A DNA stretch of 64,000 nucleotides from an uncultured Acetatifactor sp. (GTDB taxonomy: Bacteria > Bacillota > Clostridia > Lachnospirales > Lachnospiraceae), in the NCBI GenBank assembly GCA_910586515.1, contig CAJUGL010000005.1, positions 2,269 through 66,268 on the forward strand, in the 5' to 3' direction. The position numbers and the translations under genes are program-made. The first letter of the stretch is position 1. Each line of letters starts with the position of its first letter. The notes beneath the pieces were generated by a model, which worked only from the letters and a program-made list of their open reading frames with translations, did not search any database and had not been told where the DNA came from. Positions 34,476 to 43,676 of this stretch are shown here, piece by piece.

Positions 34476-35534
34476 TCAAATAATGAACATGGCATCTCCG
34501 AAACTGAAAAAGCGATAGCGCTCCTTAATTGCCTCCCCATATGCCTCAAGCACATTTTCCCGCCCGGCCAGGGCACAGACCAGCATTACCAGAGTTGACT
34601 CCGGCAGATGAAAATTGGTAATCAGCCCATCCAGCACTTTAAACCGGTATCCCGGATAGATAAAGATCTCCGTATTGCCGCTGCCCGCCTGCAGAATTCC
34701 CCTCTGGTCCGAAGCGCTCTCCACGGTTCTGCAGCTGGTAGTTCCCACGCAGACAATCCTCCCGCCCTCTGCCTTGGTCCGGTTGACCACCTCCGCAGTC
34801 TCCTCCGGCACAATATAATACTCCGAATGCATGTGGTGGTCCAGTACGTTTTCCTCCTTTACCGGCCGGAAAGTCCCAAGACCCACATGAAGCGTCACAT
34901 AGGCAATCCTCACGCCGGACGACGCTATTTTTTCCAGAAGTTCCCGTGTAAAATGAAGCCCGGCCGTAGGCGCCGCGGCGGAACCCTCATATCTGGCATA
35001 TACCGTCTGATAACGGTTCTTATCCTGCAGCTTATGAGTGATATAGGGAGGCAGGGGCATTTCCCCCAACCGGTCAAGCACCTCCTCGAAGATACCCTCA
35101 TAGGCAAACCGAATCAGCCGGTTTCCCTCTTCCACCGTATCCAGAACCTCCGCTTTCAGCGTACCGTTCCCGAAAGAAAGTCTTGTGCCGGGCCTGCACT
35201 TTTTTCCCGGCTTCACCAGGGTCTCCCATATATCGTCCCCCCGCCGCTTCAGCAGAAGCACCTCCACACGGGCGCCGGTTCCTTCCCGCTCACCCAGCAG
35301 CCTGGCGGGAATAACCTTGGTATTGTTTAACACCAGACAGTCGCCCGGCCGCAGGAATTCCGCCACCTCACCGAACACATGATGGGACATTGCCCCGGTA
35401 TGCTTATCCAGCATCAGGAGCCTGCTGGAGGCTCTATCCTCCAGCGGGTCCTGCGCGATCAGCTCCTGGGGCAACTCAAAATAGAAATCGCTTTTTTTCA
35501 GTTCCGTGTGCGCCTTTTCCGACGTTCCCGCCAT
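34476..35534 (-). CDS. queA: S-adenosylmethionine:tRNA ribosyltransferase-isomerase
   Basis: A 352-aa QueA, the enzyme that transfers the ribosyl part of SAM to preQ1 in tRNA to make epoxyqueuosine. Motifs: DFYFELPQELIAQDP near the N-terminus, SRLLMLDK, LNNTKVIPARL, TAGLHFT near residue 210, HVGLGTFRPV near 235 and the C-terminal NFHLPESTLVMLVCAL. The start ATG overlaps the stop of the upstream peptidase gene as TAATG. No tgt or queG is next to it. Confidence 0.95.
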   Translation of the reverse strand: MAGTSEKAHTELKKSDFYFELPQELIAQDPLEDRASSRLLMLDKHTGAMSHHVFGEVAEFLRPGDCLVLNNTKVIPARLLGEREGTGARVEVLLLKRRGDDIWETLVKPGKKCRPGTRLSFGNGTLKAEVLDTVEEGNRLIRFAYEGIFEEVLDRLGEMPLPPYITHKLQDKNRYQTVYARYEGSAAAPTAGLHFTRELLEKIASSGVRIAYVTLHVGLGTFRPVKEENVLDHHMHSEYYIVPEETAEVVNRTKAEGGRIVCVGTTSCRTVESASDQRGILQAGSGNTEIFIYPGYRFKVLDGLITNFHLPESTLVMLVCALAGRENVLEAYGEAIKERYRFFSFGDAMFII

Positions 35535-36967
35535 TACATTGACGCCCCTTCCACGAAGGCGATATAACCGCGGTAAGTCTCGTATACATCCGCCTTGCTG
35601 GTGGCTTCCCAGGGCGCGTGCATGTTCAGCACAGCCACGCCGCTGTCGATTACATTCATGCCGTACTGAGCCAGAATATAGGCAATCGTTCCGCCGCCGC
35701 CTACGTCCACCTTGCCTAGCTCCGCGGTCTGATACACAATGCCTCTGTCGTCCATAACCTTGCGCAGATGAGCCACATACTCGGCATTTGCGTCATTGGA
35801 ACCGGACTTGCCTCTGGATCCGGTAAACTTATTGAATACCATGCCGTTTCCGAGGAATGCGGAATTCTTCTTCTCAAAACAGGAAGCGAACGCGGGATCA
35901 TAACCTGCGCTTACATCGGAGGAAAGCATGCAGCTTCCTGCCAGACATCTCCTCAGGTTCAGCTCGCTGTACTCGCCCAGCAGATTCATCACTTCAGCCA
36001 CTGCATTCTCAAAGAAACGGGAATTCATGCCCGTTGCGCCCACGGAACCGATCTCTTCCTTATCTACCAGGATACAGCACATGGTCCTCTCCGCATCTTT
36101 CGCATCCAGCATGGCGCGCATGGAAGTAAAGGCGCAGACCCTGTCATCCTGTCCGTAAGCCAGAATGATGCTTCTGTCGAAGCCCACTTCCCTGGCCTTT
36201 CCCGCGGGCACGATCTCCAGCTCCGCAGACAGAAAGTCGTCCTCCTCAATATCGTAATTCTGCTTCAGAATATCCAGAATACCGGCTTTCACCGCTTCCT
36301 TGGCCTTTTTCTTGTCCTCGCCCTCTTCGCCTTCTGCCTCTTTCCCGTCGGCTTCCACGCGGATAGGTCTGCTGCCCACGATCAGATCCATGGCTTCTCC
36401 CTCGATAACCTTGGAAGCCTTCTTCTCCATCTGCTCTCCTGCCAGATGCACCAGAAGATCGGAGATGAAAAATACAGGATCATCCTCGCTCTCTCCCACA
36501 TTCAGTTCCACGATAGTCCCATCCTTCTTCACCACAACGCCGTGAAGGGCAAGAGGAATGGCCACCCACTGATATTTTTTCACCCCGCCGTAATAATGGG
36601 TGTCCAGATATCCCAGATTGCTGTCCTCATACAGGGGATTCTGCTTTACGTCGATCCTGGGGCTGTCAATATGCGCGCCCAGGATATTCATGCCCGAAAC
36701 CATGGGCTTCTCGCCGATCTGGAACATGGCGATAGACTTGTTCATGCACACACTGTATACCTTGTCCCCCTTCGCAAGCTTCGCCCCGCTCTCCACCAGG
36801 CTCTCCAGCTCCCGATAGCCCTCGGCCTCAATGGTGTTCACAATGGTGTCGATGCACTCCCGCTCGGTCTTGCCGTGATCAAGAAAATCCCGGTACTCCC
36901 TGTTCAGCTTCTCCAGCGCCTCCAGCTGTCCCTCATCATAGGTCTCCCACGTCGTTTTTCTTTCCAT
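35534..36967 (-). CDS. M18 family aminopeptidase
   Basis: A 477-aa metallopeptidase with GAHIDSPRIDVKQ near residue 105 (first zinc His and Asp), a long insertion rich in Lys/Glu near 215-240, VDKEEIGSVGATGM near 320 (catalytic Glu pair), SADVSAGYDPAF-like region (LSSDVSAGYDP) and the C-terminal DVGGGGTIAYIL with a metal ligand near GVAVLNMHAPWE. M18 enzymes are dodecameric cytosolic aminopeptidases favouring acidic or hydrophobic N-termini. It heads the operon with queA and the sugar kinase, behind a sigmaA promoter. Confidence 0.93.
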   Translation of the reverse strand: MERKTTWETYDEGQLEALEKLNREYRDFLDHGKTERECIDTIVNTIEAEGYRELESLVESGAKLAKGDKVYSVCMNKSIAMFQIGEKPMVSGMNILGAHIDSPRIDVKQNPLYEDSNLGYLDTHYYGGVKKYQWVAIPLALHGVVVKKDGTIVELNVGESEDDPVFFISDLLVHLAGEQMEKKASKVIEGEAMDLIVGSRPIRVEADGKEAEGEEGEDKKKAKEAVKAGILDILKQNYDIEEDDFLSAELEIVPAGKAREVGFDRSIILAYGQDDRVCAFTSMRAMLDAKDAERTMCCILVDKEEIGSVGATGMNSRFFENAVAEVMNLLGEYSELNLRRCLAGSCMLSSDVSAGYDPAFASCFEKKNSAFLGNGMVFNKFTGSRGKSGSNDANAEYVAHLRKVMDDRGIVYQTAELGKVDVGGGGTIAYILAQYGMNVIDSGVAVLNMHAPWEATSKADVYETYRGYIAFVEGASM

Positions 36968-37064
36968 TTCCTTTTCCTTTCCTGCCGGCGCAAATATATT
37001 TGATACTGCGGATTGCTCCGCGCCGTGCGCCCCCGCAATCCTAAAACACCTTAAGTATGGTCAT

Positions 37065-37093
37065 ATTGTACCATATCTTCAAATTTATGGGAA
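37065..37093 (-). promoter_or_regulatory. Promoter of peptidase-queA operon
   Basis: TTCCCA and TACAAT lie 17 bases apart on the minus strand, about 100 bases before the peptidase start. Confidence 0.6.
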
Positions 37094-37132
37094 CTCTTTT
37101 TTACATTTTGTTATGGCATATCAGGAATGACA

Positions 37133-37165
37133 GTTACTGTTCACTCCGTTCACAGCAGCAGATGC
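37133..37165 (-). repeat. Family B repeat, left-end fragment
   Basis: The first 23 bases equal the left terminal hairpin region of B1 (GTTACTGTTCACTCCGTTC and onward), followed by GATGCACA as in B1. The rest is missing and the fragment ends just before the pheT stop codon. No right end or target duplication was found. Confidence 0.6.
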
Positions 37166-37196
37166 ACAGAAACCGCAAGAACAGCGATTTCAATTC

Positions 37197-39626
37197 CTAC
37201 TGCCTCAGTTCTATCCCCATCTGCTCCAAACCGTTCAAAATCTTCTTCATGGCGGCATTCACGTCGCTGTCCTCCAGCGTCCTGTCCTTGGCCCGGAAGG
37301 TGATGGAATAAGCCACGGACTTGAATCCCTGCCTGATCTGAGCCCCCTCGTAGAGATCGAAGAGCTGACAGGATTCCAGGAGCTTCCCGCCCCGCTGAAG
37401 AATCATGGCCTCTATATCCCCAGCCAGAATCTCCCTGGGCGCCACCATGCTGATATCGCGGGTCACCGCCGGATACTTGGCAATGCCCTCATATTTCCGG
37501 TCAAAAGTAGTGAAGGGAAGCAGAGAGGGCATATCCAGCACCGCTACATAAGCTCTTGCGCCGATTTCGTAATTATCCAGCACCTCCGGATGCACTTCCC
37601 CCAGATATCCCACTTCGTTCCCGTCATATTTGATCAGCGCCTGACGGCCCGGATGAAGGAAAGGCTTGCCTGCCCGGGGATCATATGCCGGCTTTTTCCC
37701 CATGCCCGTCACGGTGAAGAACTCCTCGATTACCCCCTTCAGGGTAAAGAAATCTCCCTCTCCGTAGAATCCCAGCACAAACTGCATCCGCTCGTCGGGC
37801 AGATCTGTCATCGGCAGAGATTTGGGCAGATAGATATTCTCCAGCTCATACAGCCTTACATTCTTATTCCTGCGGTTGTAGTTGAATGACAGACTGCTGA
37901 GCATTCCGTTCAGGACGCTGGTCCTCATGACGGAGAAATCCTCCCCCAGAGGATTGGAGATGGTAACCGTCCTCCGCAGGGTATCCTCCTCGGAGAGCAG
38001 CAGTTTATCGAATACTTTAGGACTCTCAAAGGAATAGCTCATCCCCTGGGAAAATCCGCAGTATTCTGCAATATCCCTGGCCTTCTGTTCAATGCGGAGC
38101 TTATAGGACAGTTTTCCGGCCGTAGCCTCCCCTGCAGGCAGGGTGGAGGGAATCCTGTCATAGCCGTAGAATCTGGCCACCTCCTCCGCAATATCCGCAT
38201 CACAGTTTAAATCCTGACGGAAATACGGAATCTTTAGCGTAATGCCGCCCTTTCCGTCCTCCAGGGTTCCGATTTCCAGACGCCTGAAAATATCCAGCAT
38301 TTCCGCCTCCGAAATCTCCGTTCCCAGCAGCCGGTTGTACTTCTCCGGCCTGAAGGGAAGCTCTTTCGCCTCGGGCATTGGCTGCGCCGCATCCACCATG
38401 CCGCCCACAACCTCTCCGCAGCCCAGTTCTTCGATAAGCTGGCAGGCCCTGTTTATGGCAGCCTCCGCATTATGGGACTCCAATCCTTTTTCGAATTTGC
38501 CGGAGGAATCTGTGCGCAGGCCGATCCGCTTGGCCGATTTCCGGATACTGGGTCCGTTGAAAACGGCAGACTCAAACAATACGGTCTGTACCCTGTCCGT
38601 AATCTTGCTGTTCTCCCCTCCCATGATGCCGGCGATGGCGATCTCCTTCTCTCCGTCGCAGATCATCAGCACATCCCGGTCAAGCTTCCTCATCTGACCG
38701 TCCAGTGTCTGGAATTCCTCCCCGTCCTCAGCCCTGCGCACGATAATCTTGCGGCCCGCTATGGCCTCCAGGTCAAAGGCATGCATGGGCTGACCGTACT
38801 CTTCCATCACATAATTGGTAATGTCCACCAGATTGTTGATGGGACGGATGCCGCTGGCCGCCAGCCGTCTCTGCATCCACTCCGGAGAAGGGGCGATTTT
38901 GATATTCTTGCAGACCCTTGCGCAGTACCTGGGACAAAGCTCCGGATCCCGCACCTCTACGGAGATATAGTCATTCACATCCTCTCCATTTCCCACAGTC
39001 TTCACCGCAGGAGGAACAAAAGGCTTCCGGAACGTGGCCGCGGCCTCCCTGGCCACGCCCAGCACGCTGTAGCAGTCCACCCGGTTGCTGGTAATCTCGT
39101 ATTCAAACACGGTATCCCTCAGGCCCAGCACAGCAGCCGCATCGTCTCCCGTCCGAACCTCCTGAGGAAAGATATAGATACCTTCCTCCGGCGCTTCCGG
39201 GTACATATTCCTGTCTGAACCCAGTTCCTCGATGGAGCACATCATCCCGTTGGAGGGAATCCCCCGAAGCTTTCCCGCCTTGATCCGGATACCTTCCTCC
39301 GGCAGAGGGCCTCCGTCATGTCCTCCTGCAACTCTGCCCCCGTCCAAAACCACAGGCACCTTATCTCCCGCCTTCACATTGTGCGCCCCGGTGACGATCT
39401 GGACGGTCTCCGTTCCCACATCCACCTGACAGACGATCAGCTTTTCCGCATCCGGATGCTTTTCTATGGAAAGAATCTGTCCCACTACGATTTTTTCCAG
39501 GTTTTTGTCTCTTCTCTCATAGCCTTCCACCTTGGTACCGGTCAAAGTCATCCTGTCACAGTATTCCTGATCGGTACATTCCAGTTCGGGCACATATGCC
39601 TTAATCCATGACAATGCTGTATTCAT
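37197..39626 (-). CDS. pheT: Phenylalanyl-tRNA synthetase beta subunit
   Basis: An 809-aa PheT of normal length: tRNA-binding EMAP-like domain (about 40-150, IVVGQILSIEKHPDAEKL ... VTGAHNVK), B3/B4 editing domain (about 205-380, NNLVDITNYVMEEYGQPMHAFD), B5 domain (about 400-475), synthetase-like core (GMSYSFESPKVF, SNPLGEDFSVMRTS) and the C-terminal anticodon-binding FDX-ACB domain (YPAVTRDISMVAP ... QGFKSVAYSITFRAKDRTL). Together with PheS it forms the alpha2beta2 enzyme charging tRNA-Phe. It lies 170 bp behind pheS in the same direction and shares the T-box. Confidence 0.97.
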   Translation of the reverse strand: MNTALSWIKAYVPELECTDQEYCDRMTLTGTKVEGYERRDKNLEKIVVGQILSIEKHPDAEKLIVCQVDVGTETVQIVTGAHNVKAGDKVPVVLDGGRVAGGHDGGPLPEEGIRIKAGKLRGIPSNGMMCSIEELGSDRNMYPEAPEEGIYIFPQEVRTGDDAAAVLGLRDTVFEYEITSNRVDCYSVLGVAREAAATFRKPFVPPAVKTVGNGEDVNDYISVEVRDPELCPRYCARVCKNIKIAPSPEWMQRRLAASGIRPINNLVDITNYVMEEYGQPMHAFDLEAIAGRKIIVRRAEDGEEFQTLDGQMRKLDRDVLMICDGEKEIAIAGIMGGENSKITDRVQTVLFESAVFNGPSIRKSAKRIGLRTDSSGKFEKGLESHNAEAAINRACQLIEELGCGEVVGGMVDAAQPMPEAKELPFRPEKYNRLLGTEISEAEMLDIFRRLEIGTLEDGKGGITLKIPYFRQDLNCDADIAEEVARFYGYDRIPSTLPAGEATAGKLSYKLRIEQKARDIAEYCGFSQGMSYSFESPKVFDKLLLSEEDTLRRTVTISNPLGEDFSVMRTSVLNGMLSSLSFNYNRRNKNVRLYELENIYLPKSLPMTDLPDERMQFVLGFYGEGDFFTLKGVIEEFFTVTGMGKKPAYDPRAGKPFLHPGRQALIKYDGNEVGYLGEVHPEVLDNYEIGARAYVAVLDMPSLLPFTTFDRKYEGIAKYPAVTRDISMVAPREILAGDIEAMILQRGGKLLESCQLFDLYEGAQIRQGFKSVAYSITFRAKDRTLEDSDVNAAMKKILNGLEQMGIELRQ

Positions 39627-39795
39627 ATATGTCTTCCTTTCTCACTCTTCTCCCGCCTGCGCGGCATTTTCTGTCGATTCCCGTTTCCTGTCCGGGAACC
39701 GCTTTGGGTTCTGCTCTTCTTCGGCTTCTGAACCCCCTGAATTTTCGTTTTCACTCGGCTTATCAATCCCCTTGAGATTTCCGTTTTCTCGGGTA

Positions 39796-40815
39796 TCAGA
39801 ACTGCTTTAAAAACCGAATATCGTTCTCATACAGCAGACGCATATCGTCGATTTCATATTTCAGCAAAGTGATTCGCTCCAGACCCACGCCGAAGGCAAA
39901 TCCCGTGTACTCTTCCGGGTCAATGCCGCTCATTTCCAGCACATGAGGATGCACCATGCCGCAGCCCAAAATCTCGATCCAGCCGCTGCCCTTGCAGAAC
40001 CGACAGCCGCTGCCTCCGCACTTAAAACAGGTCACATCCATCTCCGCGCTGGGTTCCGTAAAGGGGAAGTGATGCGGTCTGAATTTAACCTTTGTCGCCT
40101 CACCGAACAGTTCTCTTGCAAACACTGCCAGCGTTCCCTTCAAATCTGCAAAAGTAATATGCCTGTCAATGACCAGCCCCTCTATCTGATGGAAACAGGG
40201 CGAATGGGTGGCATCCACTTCATCCGAGCGGAATACTCTTCCGGGAGCTATCATTCGGATAGGCAGCCTGCCCTTCTCCATCTCATGCACCTGTACGCCC
40301 GATGTCTGCGTACGCAGCAGAATATCTCCGGTTACATAGAACGTATCCTGTTCATCCTTGGCCGGATGATCCGCCGGAATATTCAGGGCCTCGAAATTAT
40401 AATAATCTCTCTCCACCTCCGGCCCTTCCACTACCTCATAGCCCATACCTACAAAGATACGCTCCACCTCTTCCAGCACAATGGTATCCGGATGCCGATG
40501 TCCCAGCTCCGCCTTTTTGGCCGGGAGAGTTACATCGATAACTTCCGCCTTCATCTTTGTCTCCCGGACAGCCCTTTCGATCTTCCCTCTGCGCTCTTCC
40601 AGAAGTCTTTCGATTTCACCTCTGGCTTCGTTCACCATCTGACCTACCCTGGGCCGCTCTTCGGGAGCCACGTCCCTCATGGATTTCAGCAGATCCGTCA
40701 GTTCTCCCTTTTTCCCCAGGATACTTACCCGGATCTCGTTGAGCTTGTCTGCCGTGTCGCAGCCGCTGAGCTGCGAAATCGCCTTTTCTTTGATCTGTTC
40801 CAGCTTATTCTTCAT
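39796..40815 (-). CDS. pheS: Phenylalanyl-tRNA synthetase alpha subunit
   Basis: A 339-aa PheS: N-terminal coiled coil (residues 1-85), class II core with HPDTIVLEEVERIFVGMGYEVVEGPEVE, motif 2 HSPCFHQIEGLVID, FRPHHFPFTEPSAEMDV, and motif 3 FAFGVGLERITLLKY. The CFKCGGSGCRFCKGSGWIEILGCGMVHP insertion, with its metal-binding cysteines, is common in Firmicutes. Expression is controlled by the upstream T-box. Confidence 0.97.
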   Translation of the reverse strand: MKNKLEQIKEKAISQLSGCDTADKLNEIRVSILGKKGELTDLLKSMRDVAPEERPRVGQMVNEARGEIERLLEERRGKIERAVRETKMKAEVIDVTLPAKKAELGHRHPDTIVLEEVERIFVGMGYEVVEGPEVERDYYNFEALNIPADHPAKDEQDTFYVTGDILLRTQTSGVQVHEMEKGRLPIRMIAPGRVFRSDEVDATHSPCFHQIEGLVIDRHITFADLKGTLAVFARELFGEATKVKFRPHHFPFTEPSAEMDVTCFKCGGSGCRFCKGSGWIEILGCGMVHPHVLEMSGIDPEEYTGFAFGVGLERITLLKYEIDDMRLLYENDIRFLKQF

Positions 40816-40881
40816 TTTTCCCTCATTTCTGCGCTGTTTATCGCCTATTTTTACTCGGACCGCAGGACTTTCCCTTAAAAT

Positions 40882-40988
40882 CCAGCAGGGGAGATTTTAT
40901 TCCTTCTCGCGCACCGGGCACCTGTCAGCTCCTGCTGACATACTTCCAGATGCGGGGAACCGCACTTTGTACCCGTGCGCACAAAAAA
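40882..40988 (-). repeat. Family C structured repeat, second copy
   Basis: On the minus strand it starts directly after the T-box terminator T-run with GTGCGCACGGGTAC and pairs this with GTGCCCGGTGCGC. In between lie TGCGG/CCGCA and TGTCAGC/GCTGACA hairpins, and then CGAGAAGGAATAAAATCTCC, sharing AATAAAATCTCCCC-type sequence with the copy at 30821. It sits in the pheS leader between terminator and gene. Confidence 0.6.
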
Positions 40989-41329
40989 ATCCCCTGCAGC
41001 TTTATTTAAAACTGCAAGGGACGAAATATCCTTCCGCGGTACCACCCTGCTTCCGGCCGGCCGAAAGACATCGGCAGCCGACACTCCTGCGCACTTAACG
41101 CATGCCTGCGTCCCGGTCTACTTCCCACAGGTCCCGCTCTCTGCCGGCAGGAAGCTTCCGCCTCCGCGCTTCCGCAGACTGACACCCTGGGGTTCCATCG
41201 GGCAGCTCCGGCGGGAAATTCGCGATTTATCCGAACTTAAGGAAGCTTTCAGCCGCCGACTTCCTCTCTCTGCAAGAAAATAAATCCCTACTGTACGCCA
41301 TCTATGCCTTTACTGGTATCTCTGTCATT
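40983..41329 (-). promoter_or_regulatory. T-box riboswitch of pheST
   Basis: The leader is transcribed on the minus strand. It contains the T-box signature AGGGTGGTACCGCGGAAGG (41032-41050) and ends in a terminator: CCCTTGCAG pairs with CTGCAGGGG, then ATTTTTTT. The upstream 280 bases hold stem I and its loops. Uncharged tRNA-Phe should bind and stabilise the antiterminator, switching on pheST. The Phe specifier codon (TTC) was not placed with certainty. Confidence 0.93.
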
Positions 41330-41334
41330 TTTTA

Positions 41335-41363
41335 ATCATACTGTCTTCCGCCTGAAATGTCAA
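41335..41363 (-). promoter_or_regulatory. SigmaA promoter of T-box-pheST
   Basis: Consensus TTGACA and TATGAT are separated by 17 bases on the minus strand, directly before the T-box leader. Confidence 0.88.
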
Positions 41364-41384
41364 GCATTTTTCGGGCAAAATGCA

Positions 41385-42404
41385 TTACTGTTCATCGTAA
41401 CATTTTTCATCCTCTCCCGCGCTCTTCCCCGCATTTGCCATGGCGAAATAATGTCTCCTGCAATCCTCCCAATGAAAATCTACCAGCTCTCTCTCCATCT
41501 TCCGAATTTCCCCGTAATGGCGCAGATACAGCCAAAACATAATCGCAAAATAGGGCGAAAAGAAACGGAATAATCTCACTACGGCGCTGCTGCTGGTGCG
41601 GAAGGCTGCTGATTTCTCCTGCCAGAACAGCAGCAGCCGAAACAGCCGGGATTTCTCCTTCTCCCGTTCTATCCTGCACAGCCGGGCTACTTCCCTGTTG
41701 TGCAGAACTCTGGTCGGACTGGCGAAATTGGAAATGGATGCAGCCGAAATACGGTAAAGGATAATGGGACGATTCACATAGCATACCCGAATATTCCTGT
41801 TCTCCTCCAAAATCTTCCGAAAACAGGCCCTGTCGTTCACGGTTCGAAAATTCAGGATAAAGTCCAGCACGCCTTCGGATACCAGAGACTTCCGGAATAC
41901 GACGGTCCCCATAATCGGAAATCCAAGCTTGATGGCCTGTTCCAATGTCCTTCCTCTGATGAACTCCTGCAGCACCACCTCCAAATAGGTGCCGTAAGAC
42001 TTTATCATCTCTCCGGAACCCGTAAACTTCAGAAAGGCTGTACACACCAGGTCGTACTCTTTTAATCTGTCTGTCAGTTCAAAGACACTGTAGGGGGCCA
42101 GCAGATCATCCCCGTTGAGCACCACAAAGCTCTCCCCCTCTATGCATTTCAGGGCCTCCGCATAATTGACACAGATACCCGCATTCTCCTTTCGGAAAAG
42201 CAGGTTCGTCCTGGCAAACAAACCATTGTTCTCCTCCAGCCACCCCCGGATGACCCTGCAGCTCTCATCCCGGGAACCGTCGTCCGTGATGATCAGCTGA
42301 AACTCCAGGTTGCTTCCGAATCTCAGAATCTGATACTTAATGCTTTCCAAAGCGTGAGGCACTACTTCCGCCTGATTATAACATGTCACTATAAAGGTAA
42401 ACAT
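41385..42404 (-). CDS. Family 2 glycosyltransferase
   Basis: A 339-aa protein starting MFTFIVTCYNQAEVVPHALES after a GGGAG site; the longer frame is not used. The GT-A nucleotide-sugar region shows ITDDGSRDES near residue 38 and the metal motif LNGDDLL near 97. A helical C-terminal part with a hydrophobic patch (LFRFFSPYFAIMFWLYL) suggests membrane attachment. It is the distal gene of the polysaccharide region, separated from the neighbouring GT2 by divergent promoters. Confidence 0.88.
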   Translation of the reverse strand: MFTFIVTCYNQAEVVPHALESIKYQILRFGSNLEFQLIITDDGSRDESCRVIRGWLEENNGLFARTNLLFRKENAGICVNYAEALKCIEGESFVVLNGDDLLAPYSVFELTDRLKEYDLVCTAFLKFTGSGEMIKSYGTYLEVVLQEFIRGRTLEQAIKLGFPIMGTVVFRKSLVSEGVLDFILNFRTVNDRACFRKILEENRNIRVCYVNRPIILYRISAASISNFASPTRVLHNREVARLCRIEREKEKSRLFRLLLFWQEKSAAFRTSSSAVVRLFRFFSPYFAIMFWLYLRHYGEIRKMERELVDFHWEDCRRHYFAMANAGKSAGEDEKCYDEQ

Positions 42405-42513
42405 TTTCTCCCTCTCTCCTTCATCTTTTTGCCTTCCGCCCATTCCACAAAGTTCCTGGGATTTCTGTGTATCTGTTCCTGTAACCGGCTAAGCCGTAAA
42501 CAGCAACAAAAGA

Positions 42514-42542
42514 TTGCCTTTTACGGCGAAATGTACTATAGT
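42514..42542 (+). promoter_or_regulatory. Promoter of the 42576 glycosyltransferase
   Basis: TTGCCT and TATAGT are 17 bases apart on the plus strand, about 30 bases before the coding start. Confidence 0.7.
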
Positions 42543-42575
42543 AAAGATACTCTTTAAAGAAATGAGGACAGAAAA

Positions 42576-43676
42576 TTGATATCCGTGATCATCCCTGTGT
42601 ACAATGCCGAACCCTATCTGGACCGCTGTATCAATTCAGTGCTTGCTTCTTCCTACAGCGGCTTTGAAATCATCCTGGTCAATGACGGTTCTGCCGACGG
42701 CAGTCCGGAAATCTGCAGAAAATATGCCCGGACAGACAGCCGCGTCAGACTGTTTACCCAGGAGAACCTGGGAGTGTCTTCCGCCAGAAACAGGGGCTTA
42801 AAGGAAGCCCGGGGCGAATGGATTGTGTTCCTGGATGCGGACGATTATATCTCGGAAGATTTTCTGAAACTGGTGGCCGGAGAGGAATACAGCCAGACAG
42901 ACCTTCTGCTGTTCCATTTTGCTCTCCAAGCGTCCGCCTGCGCCCCTGTTTCCGAAACTGGCTGCCCGGCTGCAGGATCTGATCGAAAAACCGCTTCCGA
43001 TAATCCGTCCTGTCATGCACCTGCCCCCGCTGCCGAAAAGACATATTTTTACCAGGACCGGGACATGCTCCGGCTCATCCGTCGAATCCTGGTGCCCGGC
43101 CCCCTGGAAGAAAATCTCTGGGCCGACTTCCGCACTCCCTGCGCAAGAGCTTACAGAAAAACAATTATCGAAGACTGCTCCCTTGGTTTTTCACCGGATA
43201 TCCGCATCGGAGAAGATCTTCTGTTCAATCTGGAATACCAGCTCAGAGCCGGGTCCTGCGCCTACATCCCCAGGACCGTATATTACTACACTATCCATGC
43301 GGATTCCTCTTCCCATGATTTCAACCCTGGACTACATGAGAATCATACCCGCCTGCTGACGGCTGTCCGGGAAACGCTGACCGAAAACGGCATGTTCTCT
43401 TCCCTGGAAGAGGACTTTTACTCCTATGCCCTGGAAAATCTCACCTATGTCCTGATCCGGGAGATATTCAGCCCCTTAAGCCCCAGGAAATACCGGGAAA
43501 ACCGCCGTCTCTGCCGGGAAATGCAGCAGTTCGGCATATACCGGACAGCCCTCGGATACAATCGGCGCTGCGGCATCCTGCCCCGAAAGATATTGGTGTA
43601 TGCCTTCCGGCGGAAATGCTATCCCCTCACGGCTTTGATTTCCCGAATCAGCTACCTTTATCTGCAGCGGCGGTGA
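42576..43676 (+). CDS. Family 2 glycosyltransferase
   Basis: A 366-aa protein read from TTG (42576), which follows GAGGACAG at normal spacing; no ATG is near. It begins ISVIIPVYNAEPYLDRCINSV, then LVNDGSADGSPEI near residue 37, GVSSARNRGLKEA near 68 and the DXD-like FLDADDYI near 88, all typical of GT-A family 2 enzymes of capsule and exopolysaccharide loci. The C-terminal half is of variable acceptor-binding type. It is convergent with the next gene and overlaps it by 19 bp. Confidence 0.88.
   Translation: MISVIIPVYNAEPYLDRCINSVLASSYSGFEIILVNDGSADGSPEICRKYARTDSRVRLFTQENLGVSSARNRGLKEARGEWIVFLDADDYISEDFLKLVAGEEYSQTDLLLFHFALQASACAPVSETGCPAAGSDRKTASDNPSCHAPAPAAEKTYFYQDRDMLRLIRRILVPGPLEENLWADFRTPCARAYRKTIIEDCSLGFSPDIRIGEDLLFNLEYQLRAGSCAYIPRTVYYYTIHADSSSHDFNPGLHENHTRLLTAVRETLTENGMFSSLEEDFYSYALENLTYVLIREIFSPLSPRKYRENRRLCREMQQFGIYRTALGYNRRCGILPRKILVYAFRRKCYPLTALISRISYLYLQRR

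Noticed and set aside
40882..40988. Repeat C copy as part of the T-box
   Set aside because: It lies after the T-box terminator, and the same element occurs at 30821 without a T-box.
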